A stretch of DNA of 51,457 nt from CAZHMN01 sp964533705 (GTDB lineage Bacteria; Electryoneota; B3-LCP). Position numbers and translations under genes: made by a program. Shown here piece after piece: positions 41,738 to 50,264 of this stretch. The notes beneath the pieces are model-generated. The model saw only the letters and a list, made by a program, of their open reading frames with translations, did not search any database and was not told where the DNA came from. The first letter of the stretch is position 1, and the number at the start of each line of letters is the position of its first letter. The DNA lies in contig CAZHMN010000010.1 of the NCBI GenBank assembly GCA_964533705.1, positions 1-51,457 on the forward strand, written 5' to 3'.

Positions 41738-42253
41738 TCAGAGCTTCTCCCATAAATCTGCCATTTCGATGGCGCTCAGCGCGGCATCCCAACCTTTATT
41801 ACCCGCTTTAGTGCCCGCTCGTTCCAATGCTTGTTCAATTGTATCCGTGGTCAGCACTCCGAAAGATACCGGAAACTGGTTCTGCAAGCCGGCCTGAGCG
41901 ATACCCTTGGCCACTTCAGCGGCAATATAATCGAAGTGCGGAGTCCCGCCGCGGATGACAGCGCCGAGGCAGATGACGGCGTGGTATTTCCCGGATTTTG
42001 CCAGTCGAATGGCTGCTAAGGGGATCTCAAAGGAGCCGGGCACCCAGATGATAGTCAGATTCTGTTTTTTCGCTCCATGACGCACCAAACAATCCAGGGC
42101 TCCTTCCAGTAACTTCTTGGAAATCAGCTCATTGAACCGGGAAACCACCATGACGAATTTTTTGTTCGCAGCATCCAAATGCCCCTGAATGGTCTTGATT
42201 TCCAACTGCGACGAAGTGTCTTGGTCGGCTTGCAGATTTTTTCTTGGACTCAT
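41738..42253 (-). CDS. ribH: 6,7-dimethyl-8-ribityllumazine synthase
   Basis: 171 residues. RibH condenses the pyrimidine intermediate with dihydroxybutanone phosphate, the penultimate riboflavin step, as an icosahedral or pentameric assembly. Family blocks: VVSRFNELISKKLLEGALD, WVPGSFEIPLAAIRLA, AVICLGAVIRGGTPHFDYIAAEVAKG with the catalytic His, VSFGVLTTDTIEQALERAG and NKGWDAALSAIEMADL. The N terminus is ~18 residues longer than typical. It overlaps ribBA by 4 bp. Confidence 0.96.
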   Translation of the reverse strand: MSPRKNLQADQDTSSQLEIKTIQGHLDAANKKFVMVVSRFNELISKKLLEGALDCLVRHGAKKQNLTIIWVPGSFEIPLAAIRLAKSGKYHAVICLGAVIRGGTPHFDYIAAEVAKGIAQAGLQNQFPVSFGVLTTDTIEQALERAGTKAGNKGWDAALSAIEMADLWEKL

Positions 42254-43500
42254 GGATTTTCCTCTCCTGCGATATTGTAATGATTACTGATATAATGACC
42301 CATTTTATCCCTCTTCGTCCTTAGATATTTGGTATTGATCGGATTGGCGGGGACTTCGATGGGCACGCGCTCGACGATCTCCAGATGATACCCCTTCAAG
42401 CCGATGACTTTGCGGGGATTGTTCGTCATCAAGCGGATGCGGCGAACGCCGAGATTGTACAGAATCTGCGCCCCGATGCCATAATCCCTGAGATCGGGTT
42501 TAAAGCCCAGTTCGAGGTTGGCTTCGACGGTATCCCTGCCGTTGTCCTGCAGTTTGTAAGCCTTCAGCTTATTATCCAACCCGATGCCTCGGCCTTCCTG
42601 GTTCATGTACAACAGCACGCCCCTACCTTCTTTTTCGATCATCTGCATGGCCCTGTGCAATTGCTCACCGCAATCACAACGCAGGGATCCGAAGGTGTCA
42701 CCGGTCAAGCATTCGGAATGCACCCTGACCAGAACGGGCAGTTCCGAATTGATCTGGCCTTTGACCAGCGCCAGATGATTCTTGCCGTCAACCAGGCTGC
42801 GGTAATTAATCAACCGGAAATTGCCGTAGGCGGTAGGCAGATTGACCTCCACGGACTTTTCAATCAGGGATTCGGTTCGCTGCCGGTATTCGATCAAATC
42901 CCTGATAGAGATCAACTTCAAGTTAAACCTCTCCGCGATCTGCATTAGTTCGGGGAGGCGGGCCATGCTGCCGTCATCGCTCATGATCTCGCAGAGTACA
43001 CCGGCGGGCTTTAAGTCCGCCAGCCTGGCCAGATCCACGGCGGCTTCCGTGTGTCCGGCACGCTTAAGTACTCCACCGGGAGCGGCTCGCAGCGGGAAAA
43101 TGTGGCCCGGACGAGCCAGATCGTCCGGCTTAGTGTTGGGATCAATGGCGGTCAGAATGGTCGTGGCTCGATCCTGTGCGGAAATGCCCGTGGTGGTATT
43201 GCGAACGGCGTCTATGGTCACGGTGAATGAGGTTCCGTGCAGCGCCGTATTCGTTCCCACCATTAGATCCAACCCCAGTTCATCCGCCCTTTCAGGTGTC
43301 ATGGGCAGGCAGATCATGCCGCGGCCGTGCTTGCTCATAAAGTTGATCGCTTCGGGCGTGACCTTTTCGGCCGCCATAATGAAGTCGCCCTCATTTTCCC
43401 GATCCTCGTCATCCACCATGATAACGATCTTACCCCGGCGATATTCCTCTATCGCCTCTTCTATCGTATTAAACTTTATGGATTCCGTCTGTTCGTTCAT
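42250..43500 (-). CDS. ribBA: Bifunctional 3,4-dihydroxy-2-butanone 4-phosphate synthase / GTP cyclohydrolase II
   Basis: 416 residues. The N-terminal RibB half has MVDDEDRENEGDFIMAAE, HGRGMICLPMTPERA and GHIFPLRAAPGGVLKRAGHTEAAVDL, and makes the four-carbon unit from ribulose 5-phosphate. The C-terminal RibA half has VRVHSECLTGDTFGSLRCDCGEQLH with three zinc Cys, LLYMNQEGRGIGLDNKLKAY and MTNNPRKVIGLKGY, and opens the GTP ring. Both riboflavin branch points are thus on one chain. It lies 86 bp after ribE and overlaps ribH by 4 bp. Confidence 0.97.
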   Translation of the reverse strand: MNEQTESIKFNTIEEAIEEYRRGKIVIMVDDEDRENEGDFIMAAEKVTPEAINFMSKHGRGMICLPMTPERADELGLDLMVGTNTALHGTSFTVTIDAVRNTTTGISAQDRATTILTAIDPNTKPDDLARPGHIFPLRAAPGGVLKRAGHTEAAVDLARLADLKPAGVLCEIMSDDGSMARLPELMQIAERFNLKLISIRDLIEYRQRTESLIEKSVEVNLPTAYGNFRLINYRSLVDGKNHLALVKGQINSELPVLVRVHSECLTGDTFGSLRCDCGEQLHRAMQMIEKEGRGVLLYMNQEGRGIGLDNKLKAYKLQDNGRDTVEANLELGFKPDLRDYGIGAQILYNLGVRRIRLMTNNPRKVIGLKGYHLEIVERVPIEVPANPINTKYLRTKRDKMGHYISNHYNIAGEENP

Positions 43501-43586
43501 CTTTTTATCAATTTTAGTTAACGTTCTGTATTTACTCTTGCTATTGATTTATGTTCACTTATCATTCCGTCGTCCTATAAAATCTT

Positions 43587-44222
43587 CTACCCAAAACCCC
43601 ATTGCCTTAGCTTTTCCTCGTCTATTCCACCTCGCCGGCCAGGTAGCAGAGATTCGACGTACTTCGCCAAAACGTCCACTTCCAAATTGACGCCATCCCC
43701 GCTTTTCAGGTCTCCGAGATAGGTCTTCTGAAGGGTGGCCGGGATTAAGGCTAACGTTGCATTCCCGGCCGAAATCGCCGCCACCGTGAGACTGACCCCT
43801 TGCACGGCCAGCGATCCCTTTTCTACGACGTAGCTCCGCAGCGTTTCGGGAATTTCAATAACGAGATCCGCTCCGGTTGATTTGCGCTTCAGTTGCAGAA
43901 CGCGGCCGACGTCGTCAACGTGTCCCTGGACAATATGCCCCCCCAGACGATCTCCCAGGCGCAGCGCTCTTTCCAGGTGAACCTTATGACCGATCCTCTT
44001 GTCCACCAGCGTGCTGCGGCGCAGGGTTTCCTCCGACGCGCTGAACGTAAAGCCGCCCTCGTCGAACTCTTCGACCGTTACGCAAACGCCGTCAACTGCG
44101 ATGCTCTCACCGAGCTCGTATTCGCCGCTGTCGAAGCGGCATTCGATGCGGAACGACTTACCGTCGGACAACGATTTAACGCCAGCTACCTTGCCAATGG
44201 TTTCGATCAATCCGGTGAACAT
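43587..44222 (-). CDS. ribE: Riboflavin synthase, alpha chain
   Basis: 211 residues. It dismutates two lumazines into riboflavin. The two lumazine-binding repeats are visible: MFTGLIETIGKVAGV with GESIAVDGVCVTVEEF, SASEETLRRSTL and the second LGDRLGGHIVQGHVDDVGRV with LAVQGVSLTVAAIS. It is 14 bp downstream of ribD in the riboswitch-led operon. Confidence 0.96.
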   Translation of the reverse strand: MFTGLIETIGKVAGVKSLSDGKSFRIECRFDSGEYELGESIAVDGVCVTVEEFDEGGFTFSASEETLRRSTLVDKRIGHKVHLERALRLGDRLGGHIVQGHVDDVGRVLQLKRKSTGADLVIEIPETLRSYVVEKGSLAVQGVSLTVAAISAGNATLALIPATLQKTYLGDLKSGDGVNLEVDVLAKYVESLLPGRRGGIDEEKLRQWGFG

Positions 44223-44236
44223 ATCTCTACATGGAC

Positions 44237-45334
44237 TTATGGTGATTCGGGCCGTAACCAGAGCGCCAGATCGGGACCGAAGACCTTCCTTTTTATGGCG
44301 GTCAACTTCACTGCCTGGTCAACTTTTTCTATCCCCAGCGGAGCAACGCTGGGAACGCCATCACCACCGATGATCTTCGGGGCGATGACGACAATGATTT
44401 CGTCGTACAAGGAATTACGAATGAAGGAACCTAAAACGTTGCTGCCGCCTTCCACCAATAGATATAAAATCCCCCTCTGTCCCAATTCGTCCAGCAATAC
44501 GTCCAGATCGAGCTGATTACCCCTTCCCGGCGGCAACCAGATGAACTCCGCGCCCCGTTCCTGCAACGCTTCCGCCTTATCAGTGGGCGGATAGGGCCGA
44601 GTGGCGATCAGAACAGGATTGGGATTCGCGGCGAAGATTTTGGCTGAAGGATTCAACCTGAGATCGGTATCCAAGATCACCCGTTTGGGATTGCTGCCGC
44701 GAACCTGCCGAACGGTCAGTTGGGGATCATCGCTTAAGGCGGTATGGACGCCGATCAGAACCGCGTCGTGCTCGGCCCGCAGTCGGTGCGCGAATTTCAA
44801 GCTACCTGGACTGCTGATCCATCGTGAATCCCCGCTGCCTGCGGCAATGCGCCCATCCAGACTCTGCGCCATCTTGAGCGTAACCCAGGGGCGGTTGGTG
44901 CGAATGAATTTAAAGTAACCCCGGTTCAATTCGCGTGCTTCATCTTCCAGCACCGGGCCGTGAACCTCAATACCGGCCTTTTTCAATTCCTCGAGCCCTC
45001 TACCGTTCACCAGCGGATTGGGGTCTATCACCCCGTAAACAACCCTGCGGAGGCCTGCTTTGATAATGGCTTGGGTGCAGGGTGGGGTTTTTCCGTGATG
45101 GCAGCAGGGTTCCAGATTGACGTAGAGTGTTGCGCCCCGAGCCGCACCGCGGGGAAGATTCGCCAGACAGTCCGCTTCAGCGTGGAGAGCGCCGAAAGCG
45201 CGGTGATAGCTTCTGATGATCTCGTGCCCATCTTTGACTATCACGGCTCCAACGCGTGGATTCGGACTGGTCGCGCCGAAACCGCGGGTGGCCTCCCGCA
45301 AAGCCGTTTTCATAAATCGAACGTCGGGATGCAA
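44237..45334 (-). CDS. ribD: Bifunctional diaminohydroxyphosphoribosylaminopyrimidine deaminase / uracil reductase
   Basis: 365 residues. The deaminase domain carries FGATSPNPRVGAVIVKDG, LHAEADCL with the zinc His and catalytic Glu, and the zinc Cys residues in LEPCCHHGKTPPC. The reductase domain starts near residue 150 (WVTLKMAQSLDGRIAAGSGDSRWIS, VLIGVHTALSDDPQLTVR, LLVEGGSNVLGSFI). The first codon is TTG, supported by a GAGG site 5 bases upstream and by alignment of the next residues with the usual RibD N terminus. The ribosome site lies directly after the T-run of the riboswitch terminator. Confidence 0.96.
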   Translation of the reverse strand: MHPDVRFMKTALREATRGFGATSPNPRVGAVIVKDGHEIIRSYHRAFGALHAEADCLANLPRGAARGATLYVNLEPCCHHGKTPPCTQAIIKAGLRRVVYGVIDPNPLVNGRGLEELKKAGIEVHGPVLEDEARELNRGYFKFIRTNRPWVTLKMAQSLDGRIAAGSGDSRWISSPGSLKFAHRLRAEHDAVLIGVHTALSDDPQLTVRQVRGSNPKRVILDTDLRLNPSAKIFAANPNPVLIATRPYPPTDKAEALQERGAEFIWLPPGRGNQLDLDVLLDELGQRGILYLLVEGGSNVLGSFIRNSLYDEIIVVIAPKIIGGDGVPSVAPLGIEKVDQAVKLTAIKRKVFGPDLALWLRPESP

Positions 45335-45345
45335 CGTTTCCTCGC

Positions 45346-45376
45346 AAAAAAACCCCGAAAGCGTTTGCCTTCGGGG
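45346..45376 (-). terminator. Riboswitch-controlled intrinsic terminator before ribD
   Basis: A 7-bp stem CCCCGAA/TTCGGGG (45376-45353 on the minus strand), followed by seven T residues (45352-45346). It lies 34 bases past the FMN riboswitch and just before ribD. This is the expected expression platform: FMN binding favours termination and lowers riboflavin synthesis. Confidence 0.88.
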
Positions 45377-45410
45377 CGTAATCAGGCATATGGAGGTATT
45401 CCATGCCGTC

Positions 45411-45526
45411 GTCTACTCCCATCCGGACTTTAACCGTCGGCACCGGAATTTCATCGGTTCAGCCCCGACGAATCGGGACTCGCGGGCTATAACCGCCGGT
45501 GGGGACTTTCACCCCGCCCCGTAGAC
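45411..45526 (-). promoter_or_regulatory. FMN riboswitch (RFN element)
   Basis: Read on the minus strand, the conserved FMN aptamer blocks appear in order: the closing stem GTCTAC/GTAGAC (45526-45521 and 45416-45411), GGGGCGGGGTGAAAGTCCCC, ACCGGCGGTTATAGCCCGCGAG, a variable stem GTCCCGATTCGTCGGGGC, CCGGTGCCGACGGTTAAAGTCCGG, then ATGGGAGTAGAC. All are characteristic of RFN elements. It lies between a consensus promoter and a transcription terminator ahead of ribD, so it controls the rib operon by attenuation. Confidence 0.96.
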
Positions 45527-45539
45527 AAACTGACCTTAA

Positions 45540-45568
45540 AATATATCAGATTAAATCGCCAATGTCAA
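45540..45568 (-). promoter_or_regulatory. Sigma-70-type promoter of the rib operon
   Basis: On the minus strand, TTGACA (45568-45563), a 17-base spacer and TATATT (45545-45540). Transcription would begin near 45533, a few bases before the riboswitch closing stem. The rest of the 224-base interval up to 45750 contains no gene that I can support. Confidence 0.8.
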
Positions 45569-45750
45569 GGAATATCTTGGATTTCGTTGTAATCGAAATT
45601 TGCCACTTCTCTTTTATGATGAAACCCATCAAGGCTCAGATATCTGTAATTCTATCATCCGCTTCGTTCTGAACAAATTAACGGAAGTCTCCTTACAGAA
45701 GCCATAGTAAGACAACGAGAAGAATCTACTGAAGGGAGTATCGGCCAGGC

Positions 45751-46995
45751 TTACTCAAAAGGGTCTATGCCCATGGCTTTGCAGTAAGCGCGGTAGAATT
45801 CCATGAAATGAGGTGGGCAGCCTTCCAGCCAGCGGGCGTTATTATTACCTTTATAATATCTATCGAAGTAGTCCTTGCAACAATCCCCATAGCACCATAG
45901 CTTGCCCGGTTCCTCTGGCAAAATAGCTTTTTCATTTTCATCCTTCATTCCCAGCAGAATTGTCTGAGGATCTTTCTTCAGACGCCCCCCTAAATGCAGC
46001 CGATCAAGAGCGTGGCGCAGTGAAGACAAACAGCCCACACAGGCTCCGCGCACCTGAACGTCTATGCCCATGTAGGCATCCTGAGAAGACAGCACCGGGC
46101 GGGCAAAATGCCGGCGGACGGCATCGGGATGAGTGCCGTGAATGTCCAGATCAGCGACGTTCATACATCCGAAACCGTCATGAGCGGCCATCCGGATCAT
46201 GGTGATCTCATCCGGGTTCACACCCATTACGTAGGCGCCCACAGCATCCGCGGCGACGACGTCTTTCGAGGCGATCAGCGTATTGAAATCTTTAACCGGC
46301 GTGCCGCAGATGGGAGCCTGGCCCTCCAGTGCCCAAATGCCGTCAATGAGCGTGAGATCCGGTTTAACTATGTACAGATAATCCACCAAAAAGCGGTGCA
46401 GGTCTTCTCTATGGTACTTCATCCGAAAGTGTTCGGGCACCAGACCGAAGAGATTCTTGATTCCCAGCGAAACACCGGTATGCATGTGCAGTTTCAGCTT
46501 GGGCAGATCAATCAAGACTTCATAATCCCTGAGTACTTTTGGGATGGGGATGGACTGACAGAGCCTTCCTCGGGGATTTTCTTCCCACACTTCCTCGGAT
46601 TCGTCGAAATAGACGAAGTGAGCGTCCACTTCGTTTAGATAGCGATCCAGGCCCAGGAGCCGCTCACAGGCCCGACAGGACAGCCCGATGCCCGGCTTGT
46701 CTCCCAGACCGATCAGCCGCGCGCCCGCATCGCGACACAGTCGCAGCAGCGCGACGATAAGGCGCGGATCGGTTGTCGTAGCGGTGGGGAATTCGGGATT
46801 GGGGCGTACCAGATTTGGTTTAACCAGCACCGAGCGCCCTCCGACGAGCCGCTCGAAGCCGTTTCCCCGTAAGGCATCTTCAGCCGTGGTCTGGACAACC
46901 TGCAGCGATTTCTCGTTGTAGTCAACGGGTGTTCCAGGGATAAAATCCCGGTGGATCAGGTCTACTCGTGGACGCTTGGAAGGCAATTCGCTCAC
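45751..46995 (-). CDS. DUF362 domain-containing protein
   Basis: 414 residues. The DUF362 core is visible: VLVKPNLVRPNPEFPTATTT, DPRLIVALLRLCRDAGA, IDLPKLKLHMHTGVSLGIKNLFGLVPE, DLTLIDGIWALEGQAP and VAADAVGAYVMGVNPDEI. DUF362 proteins are poorly characterised, and some carry iron-sulfur centres. The C terminus has CVGCLSSL plus WCYGDCCKDYFDRYY and GCPPHFMEFY, a Cys-rich tail that could bind a metal centre, though no standard ferredoxin motif is present. The start is GTG with no clear ribosome site. It lies 35 bp downstream of the UbiA-family gene and is probably co-transcribed. Confidence 0.82.
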   Translation of the reverse strand: MSELPSKRPRVDLIHRDFIPGTPVDYNEKSLQVVQTTAEDALRGNGFERLVGGRSVLVKPNLVRPNPEFPTATTTDPRLIVALLRLCRDAGARLIGLGDKPGIGLSCRACERLLGLDRYLNEVDAHFVYFDESEEVWEENPRGRLCQSIPIPKVLRDYEVLIDLPKLKLHMHTGVSLGIKNLFGLVPEHFRMKYHREDLHRFLVDYLYIVKPDLTLIDGIWALEGQAPICGTPVKDFNTLIASKDVVAADAVGAYVMGVNPDEITMIRMAAHDGFGCMNVADLDIHGTHPDAVRRHFARPVLSSQDAYMGIDVQVRGACVGCLSSLRHALDRLHLGGRLKKDPQTILLGMKDENEKAILPEEPGKLWCYGDCCKDYFDRYYKGNNNARWLEGCPPHFMEFYRAYCKAMGIDPFE

Positions 46996-47030
46996 TTTCT
47001 ATCGAATGCGGGTAATCGGGGATCGTTTCA

Positions 47031-47897
47031 TTAATAGAGGATGAATACGCTTACGGCGACCCACAAAAAAACAGATAATAACAGGGGGCGATCCGCCAGC
47101 AGAATCATTTCCGGCCTCCCGCCCATGTTTTTCTGATAGACAAGGTAGAGATACCTAAAAATTCCGTAGATCACGAAAGGCACCGTCAAGATGAGGTTGG
47201 CGGTATGAAACTTCTGCACCGTGCCGGGATCAACGGTATAGAGCACGTAACTGATGACCGTGCAGGCGGTGACCACGGCGATCATCTGATCGAGGAAGCG
47301 TTCGCCGTACTCATCTAATATGGCGCGATGCTCGGAAGCGTTCGCTCCCAGTTCGACGATCTCGTTGCGGCGCTTGGCAAGGATTAAAAACAGCGACAAG
47401 AAAATCGCGCAGGCCAGCAGCCATCGGGATATCATTACGTCCAAAACGACCGCACCGGAAATGGCCCGGATGATGAAACCCGCCGATATGATCATAATGT
47501 CCACAATCACGACATGCTTTAAGGCAAAGGAATAGACGATCATCATCACCCAATAGAGGGCTAAAAGCGCTCCGTAATGAAGATTCAGCCAGAATGCCAG
47601 CACCAGAGAGGTCACCGCCAGGATTACACTCAGGAAGGTGGCTTGTCGCGTGGAAATCCGACCGGCGGGCAGCGGTCTGAATTTCTTAACCGGGTGCAGG
47701 CGATCCTGCTCCAGATCCTTGATGTCATTGATGATGTAAACGCTGCTGGCATTCAAACAGAAGGCGATAAACGCCAGAACGCTGACCTTTAAAAAACCCA
47801 GATGAAAAAAGTTCTGCGAAAAGACGAGACCTGCGAAGATGACCAAATTTTTCGTCCATTGCTTGGGCCGCATGGCAGCGATAAGTGCGGTCGGCAT
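47031..47897 (-). CDS. UbiA-family prenyltransferase, decaprenyl-phosphate phosphoribosyltransferase-like
   Basis: 288 residues with about eight membrane helices. The start MPTALIAAMRPKQWTKNLVIFAGLVFS is typical of the subgroup that includes decaprenyl-phosphate 5-phosphoribosyltransferase. The prenyl-diphosphate-binding motif is NDIKDLEQDRLHPVKKFRPLPAG, and a second region reads VDIMIISAGFIIRAISGAV. ATG at 47897 is chosen because GGAG lies 6 bases upstream; a GTG at 47909 is the alternative. The donor and acceptor are not certain. No arabinan or other cell-wall sugar genes are beside it. Confidence 0.85.
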   Translation of the reverse strand: MPTALIAAMRPKQWTKNLVIFAGLVFSQNFFHLGFLKVSVLAFIAFCLNASSVYIINDIKDLEQDRLHPVKKFRPLPAGRISTRQATFLSVILAVTSLVLAFWLNLHYGALLALYWVMMIVYSFALKHVVIVDIMIISAGFIIRAISGAVVLDVMISRWLLACAIFLSLFLILAKRRNEIVELGANASEHRAILDEYGERFLDQMIAVVTACTVISYVLYTVDPGTVQKFHTANLILTVPFVIYGIFRYLYLVYQKNMGGRPEMILLADRPLLLSVFLWVAVSVFILY

Positions 47898-47924
47898 GCT
47901 TCTCTCCACGCTAAGTTCAGGTAT

Positions 47925-47953
47925 AATATAAAAAAACGCGGTGTTTAATGCAA
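47925..47953 (-). promoter_or_regulatory. Candidate promoter of the UbiA-family/DUF362 unit
   Basis: On the minus strand, TTGCAT (47953-47948), a 17-base spacer and TATATT (47930-47925), 28 bases upstream of the prenyltransferase ATG. The spacer includes a T-tract. It is the only good match between the protease terminator and the gene. Confidence 0.5.
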
Positions 47954-48052
47954 GAAGATTGTTCAGCCGTAGAGGTACTCAGGGCCATATCAATGCTCTT
48001 CCCTTCGTTGCGAGCCGATTAACCCTGTGATTCGGCCTGATAATATTGGGGG

Positions 48053-48084
48053 AAAAAAACCGCAGCCTCTAACCCGGACTGCGG
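48053..48084 (-). terminator. Intrinsic terminator of the protease gene
   Basis: Stem CCGCAG/CTGCGG with a 13-base loop at 48060-48084, followed on the minus strand by seven T residues (48059-48053). It lies 36 bases past the protease stop. Confidence 0.8.
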
Positions 48085-48119
48085 TGTCTAACGTTTTTTG
48101 TACTGACCGACAATATTGA

Positions 48120-49915
48120 CTATTTTATGAGGATCAGCTTCGACGCAGCGTTGAAATTACCGGCGGAGATTCTACAGAAATAAATGCCGGAAGCCAACCC
48201 GGAGGCATCGAATGGAATCCGATGATGACCAGCTTNNNNNNNNNNNNNNNNNNNNNNNNNNNNNNNNNNNNNNNNNNNNNNNNNNNNNNNNNNNNNNNNN
48301 NNNNNNNNNNNNNNNNNNNNNNNNNNNNNNNNNNNTCTGAATCCACCCACCAGGAAAACATCAGCGGATCGCCTTCCTCATCAACAGCGGAAATCCAGAA
48401 ATCCTGAAGTGTGTCTATGAAGGTGACGAAGCTTCCCGCATTGGGGTGCCTCACGACGATCATTGGCGGGAAATTGTACTCGATGGCGGCCATCACGTCA
48501 ATGATTCCCCAACCGTAATAGTTGTCAGGCGTCAGGGCATTGGAAGCTGTTGCCATCAGGGCTTCCCGCACCTGCATGGGTGTCCAATCGGGATGAGCTT
48601 CCAGAACCAGCGCGCAAGCCCCTCCTACCAGCGGCGTGGACAGCGAAGTGCCGCTCACGTCCGAATAGTTGGAGGTTCCACCACCCCAGGTAACGGCGCA
48701 CCAGGTGTCCACGCCCCGGGCGCAGACTTCCGGTTTGATCCGCCCGTCATACGTCGGCCCCGGTGAGCTGAAGCCGGCTATTTCGCCCTCCTCGTTCACG
48801 GCTCCAACGGCGATGACGCTGTCGGCATCCGATGGAGCGATGATGTGGCCCCAGGAACTCTGCGCTTCATTGCCGGCGGCCGTGGCGACGACGATACCGT
48901 TGGCGACGGCCACATCAACGCCGTTTGTCGTCACGCAGGTATTGCCGTCCAGATCGGCAAACGTGTACCAGTCAAAGTACCCCAGCGAAGTAGAGACCAC
49001 CTCCGCCCCCAGACTGTCAGCCCATTCCAGGCCGGCCACGTACCAGTCCTCTTCTATGGGCTGCTCAAATTCGATGCTCTCGGTCTTCCCCAGAATAAAG
49101 GTGGCACCATAGGCCGGCCCGTACAGATCGCCTTCATGGGCTCCCCCCAGAGTCGAGAAGGTATAGGTGCCGTGATTATGCTGGGTCGGATCATCCCCGG
49201 GCTCGTTCTGGGTTTCGGGATCGTTGTTGATAAAATCCCATTCGGCGACGACCGGCTGGTTGACCAGCGCCTCGTGGTCGGTGAAAAATCCAGTATCGAG
49301 CAGACAGACCAGCACACCTTCTCCGGAGTAACCCGAATCGTGGGCGGCCACCACATTGATCTGGTTTAATTGATCGTAGGAAGGTCCGTAATCCAGAATG
49401 TCCACTCCAGGCGGCTGCATCGGCGGTGGGGTGGAAAGCGACCACCGGGACTCCGGTTCATATCGGCGCCCCTTTGCCACCGGTCGCACTTCTTTAACAA
49501 AAGTAAGATCAGCCAAATTCCGCAGCAGGGAGTACGGCGACCGGACGGATACCGCGTTCAAGTATCGGCTCACCGTACGGTACCGGGCTCCAAGATCGAG
49601 AACCGCCTGAACGTACGAGGCGTTCACGGGGAGATCACGCTCTTCGACCAGCCTGCCCGTCTTGACCTTCTGGCGGCGCGTTCTGGCTTTGGGCAGTAGA
49701 TTGCGTTCCGCCTGATCCAGCGCCCGAATCAGTGACTCTTGATCGCCAAAACCGCGATCTTCGAAAATCACCCAGACATCCACTGAATCACCCGCATTGA
49801 CCCAGCGGCTGGGCCCTATAAGCGCAGGATGAATCTCGCCAGCATTGACCTGGCAAAATCCTGCCAGTATCGTCAGCGATGCGAGAAACATGCATAGATG
49901 TAGTTTTAAACGCAT
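48120..49915 (-). CDS. Secreted subtilisin-like (S8) protease with T9SS sorting domain, interrupted by a gap
   Basis: It has a signal peptide (MRLKLHLCMFLASLTILAGFCQVNAG), then a ~150-residue propeptide-like region. The S8 domain has the Asp in VCLLDTGFFTDH (about 207), His in HNHGTYTFSTLGG (about 248), the oxyanion Asn in ATAAGNEA (about 349) and Ser in VSGTSLSTPLVGG (about 424). The N block at 48236-48335 falls after a following Ig-like region (FWISAVDEEGDPLMFSWWVDS). Beyond the gap the sequence HHRIPFDASGLASGIYFC ... ASKLILIK is the end of a type-A sorting domain, in a different phase because the gap length is nominal. The protein is expected to be exported and surface-attached or released. 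Confidence 0.9.
48236..48335. other. Scaffold gap (100 N) inside the protease gene
   Basis: Exactly 100 N. The upstream side ends in an Ig-like region and the downstream side is the last ~37 residues of a sorting domain, so the missing part must contain at least the PNPFNP block. That is roughly 50 residues or more, longer than 100 bases. The phase shift across the block is thus an artefact of the nominal length and not a frameshift mutation. Confidence 0.95.
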
Positions 49916-49945
49916 AGCAGCACCATTCGATTGTATGTCCAGTAA

Positions 49946-49974
49946 AAGATAAGCAATTTTTACGGGATTCGCAA
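49946..49974 (-). promoter_or_regulatory. Candidate promoter of the protease gene
   Basis: On the minus strand, TTGCGA (49974-49969), a 17-base spacer and TATCTT (49951-49946), about 31 bases upstream of the protease ATG. It fits the sigma-70 spacing seen at other genes in this window. No clear ribosome site precedes the ATG. Confidence 0.5.
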
Positions 49975-49982
49975 GAATTTAC

Positions 49983-50017
49983 AAAAAAAACACCGATATA
50001 TGATCATATATCGGTGT
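49983..50017 (-). terminator. Intrinsic terminator formed by a perfect 28-bp palindrome
   Basis: Bases 49990-50017 form a perfect palindrome (ACACCGATATATGA and its complement, meeting at TGATCA). On the minus strand it is followed by an uninterrupted run of T (49989-49983). It ends the transcription unit of the DUF5683-like gene, about 250 bases past that stop, and also insulates the protease promoter. Confidence 0.75.
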
Positions 50018-50054
50018 CTGCGGCAGAGATGATTCCGTCAATGTCACCCGTCCA

Positions 50055-50210
50055 TCAAATCAATGTAAGCATGATCTCTCTGTCCGCAAAGGAGGTCGCT
50101 TCCCGCGTCGCCGTCAGCTCATTGACCTCTTGGTCACTAAGGAGGCTCAATAGTACAACATCGTTAACTACAAAATGCGTGCCAGATTCGTTTAGGCTTT
50201 GGATCAGCAA
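50055..50210 (-). pseudogene. Possible small ORF or gene remnant after the DUF5683-like gene
   Basis: The interval 50018-50264 has no ATG-started gene. In the same phase as the upstream gene, however, the frame is open from its stop to a TGA at 50055-50057, and from a TTG at 50210 encodes 51 residues that look protein-like (LNESGTHFVVNDVVLLSLLS, DQEVNELTATREATSFADRE). After the TGA the same phase stays open for 16 more codons (TGDIDGIISAADTDI) up to the terminator palindrome. There is no ribosome site. It could be a decayed gene, an unannotated small gene or chance. I do not recognise a family. Confidence 0.25.
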
Positions 50211-50264
50211 GATATTCGCTCTCGTCCCGCAATCCTTGCGGGGGAGTGCACAGAGTGCAGGATC

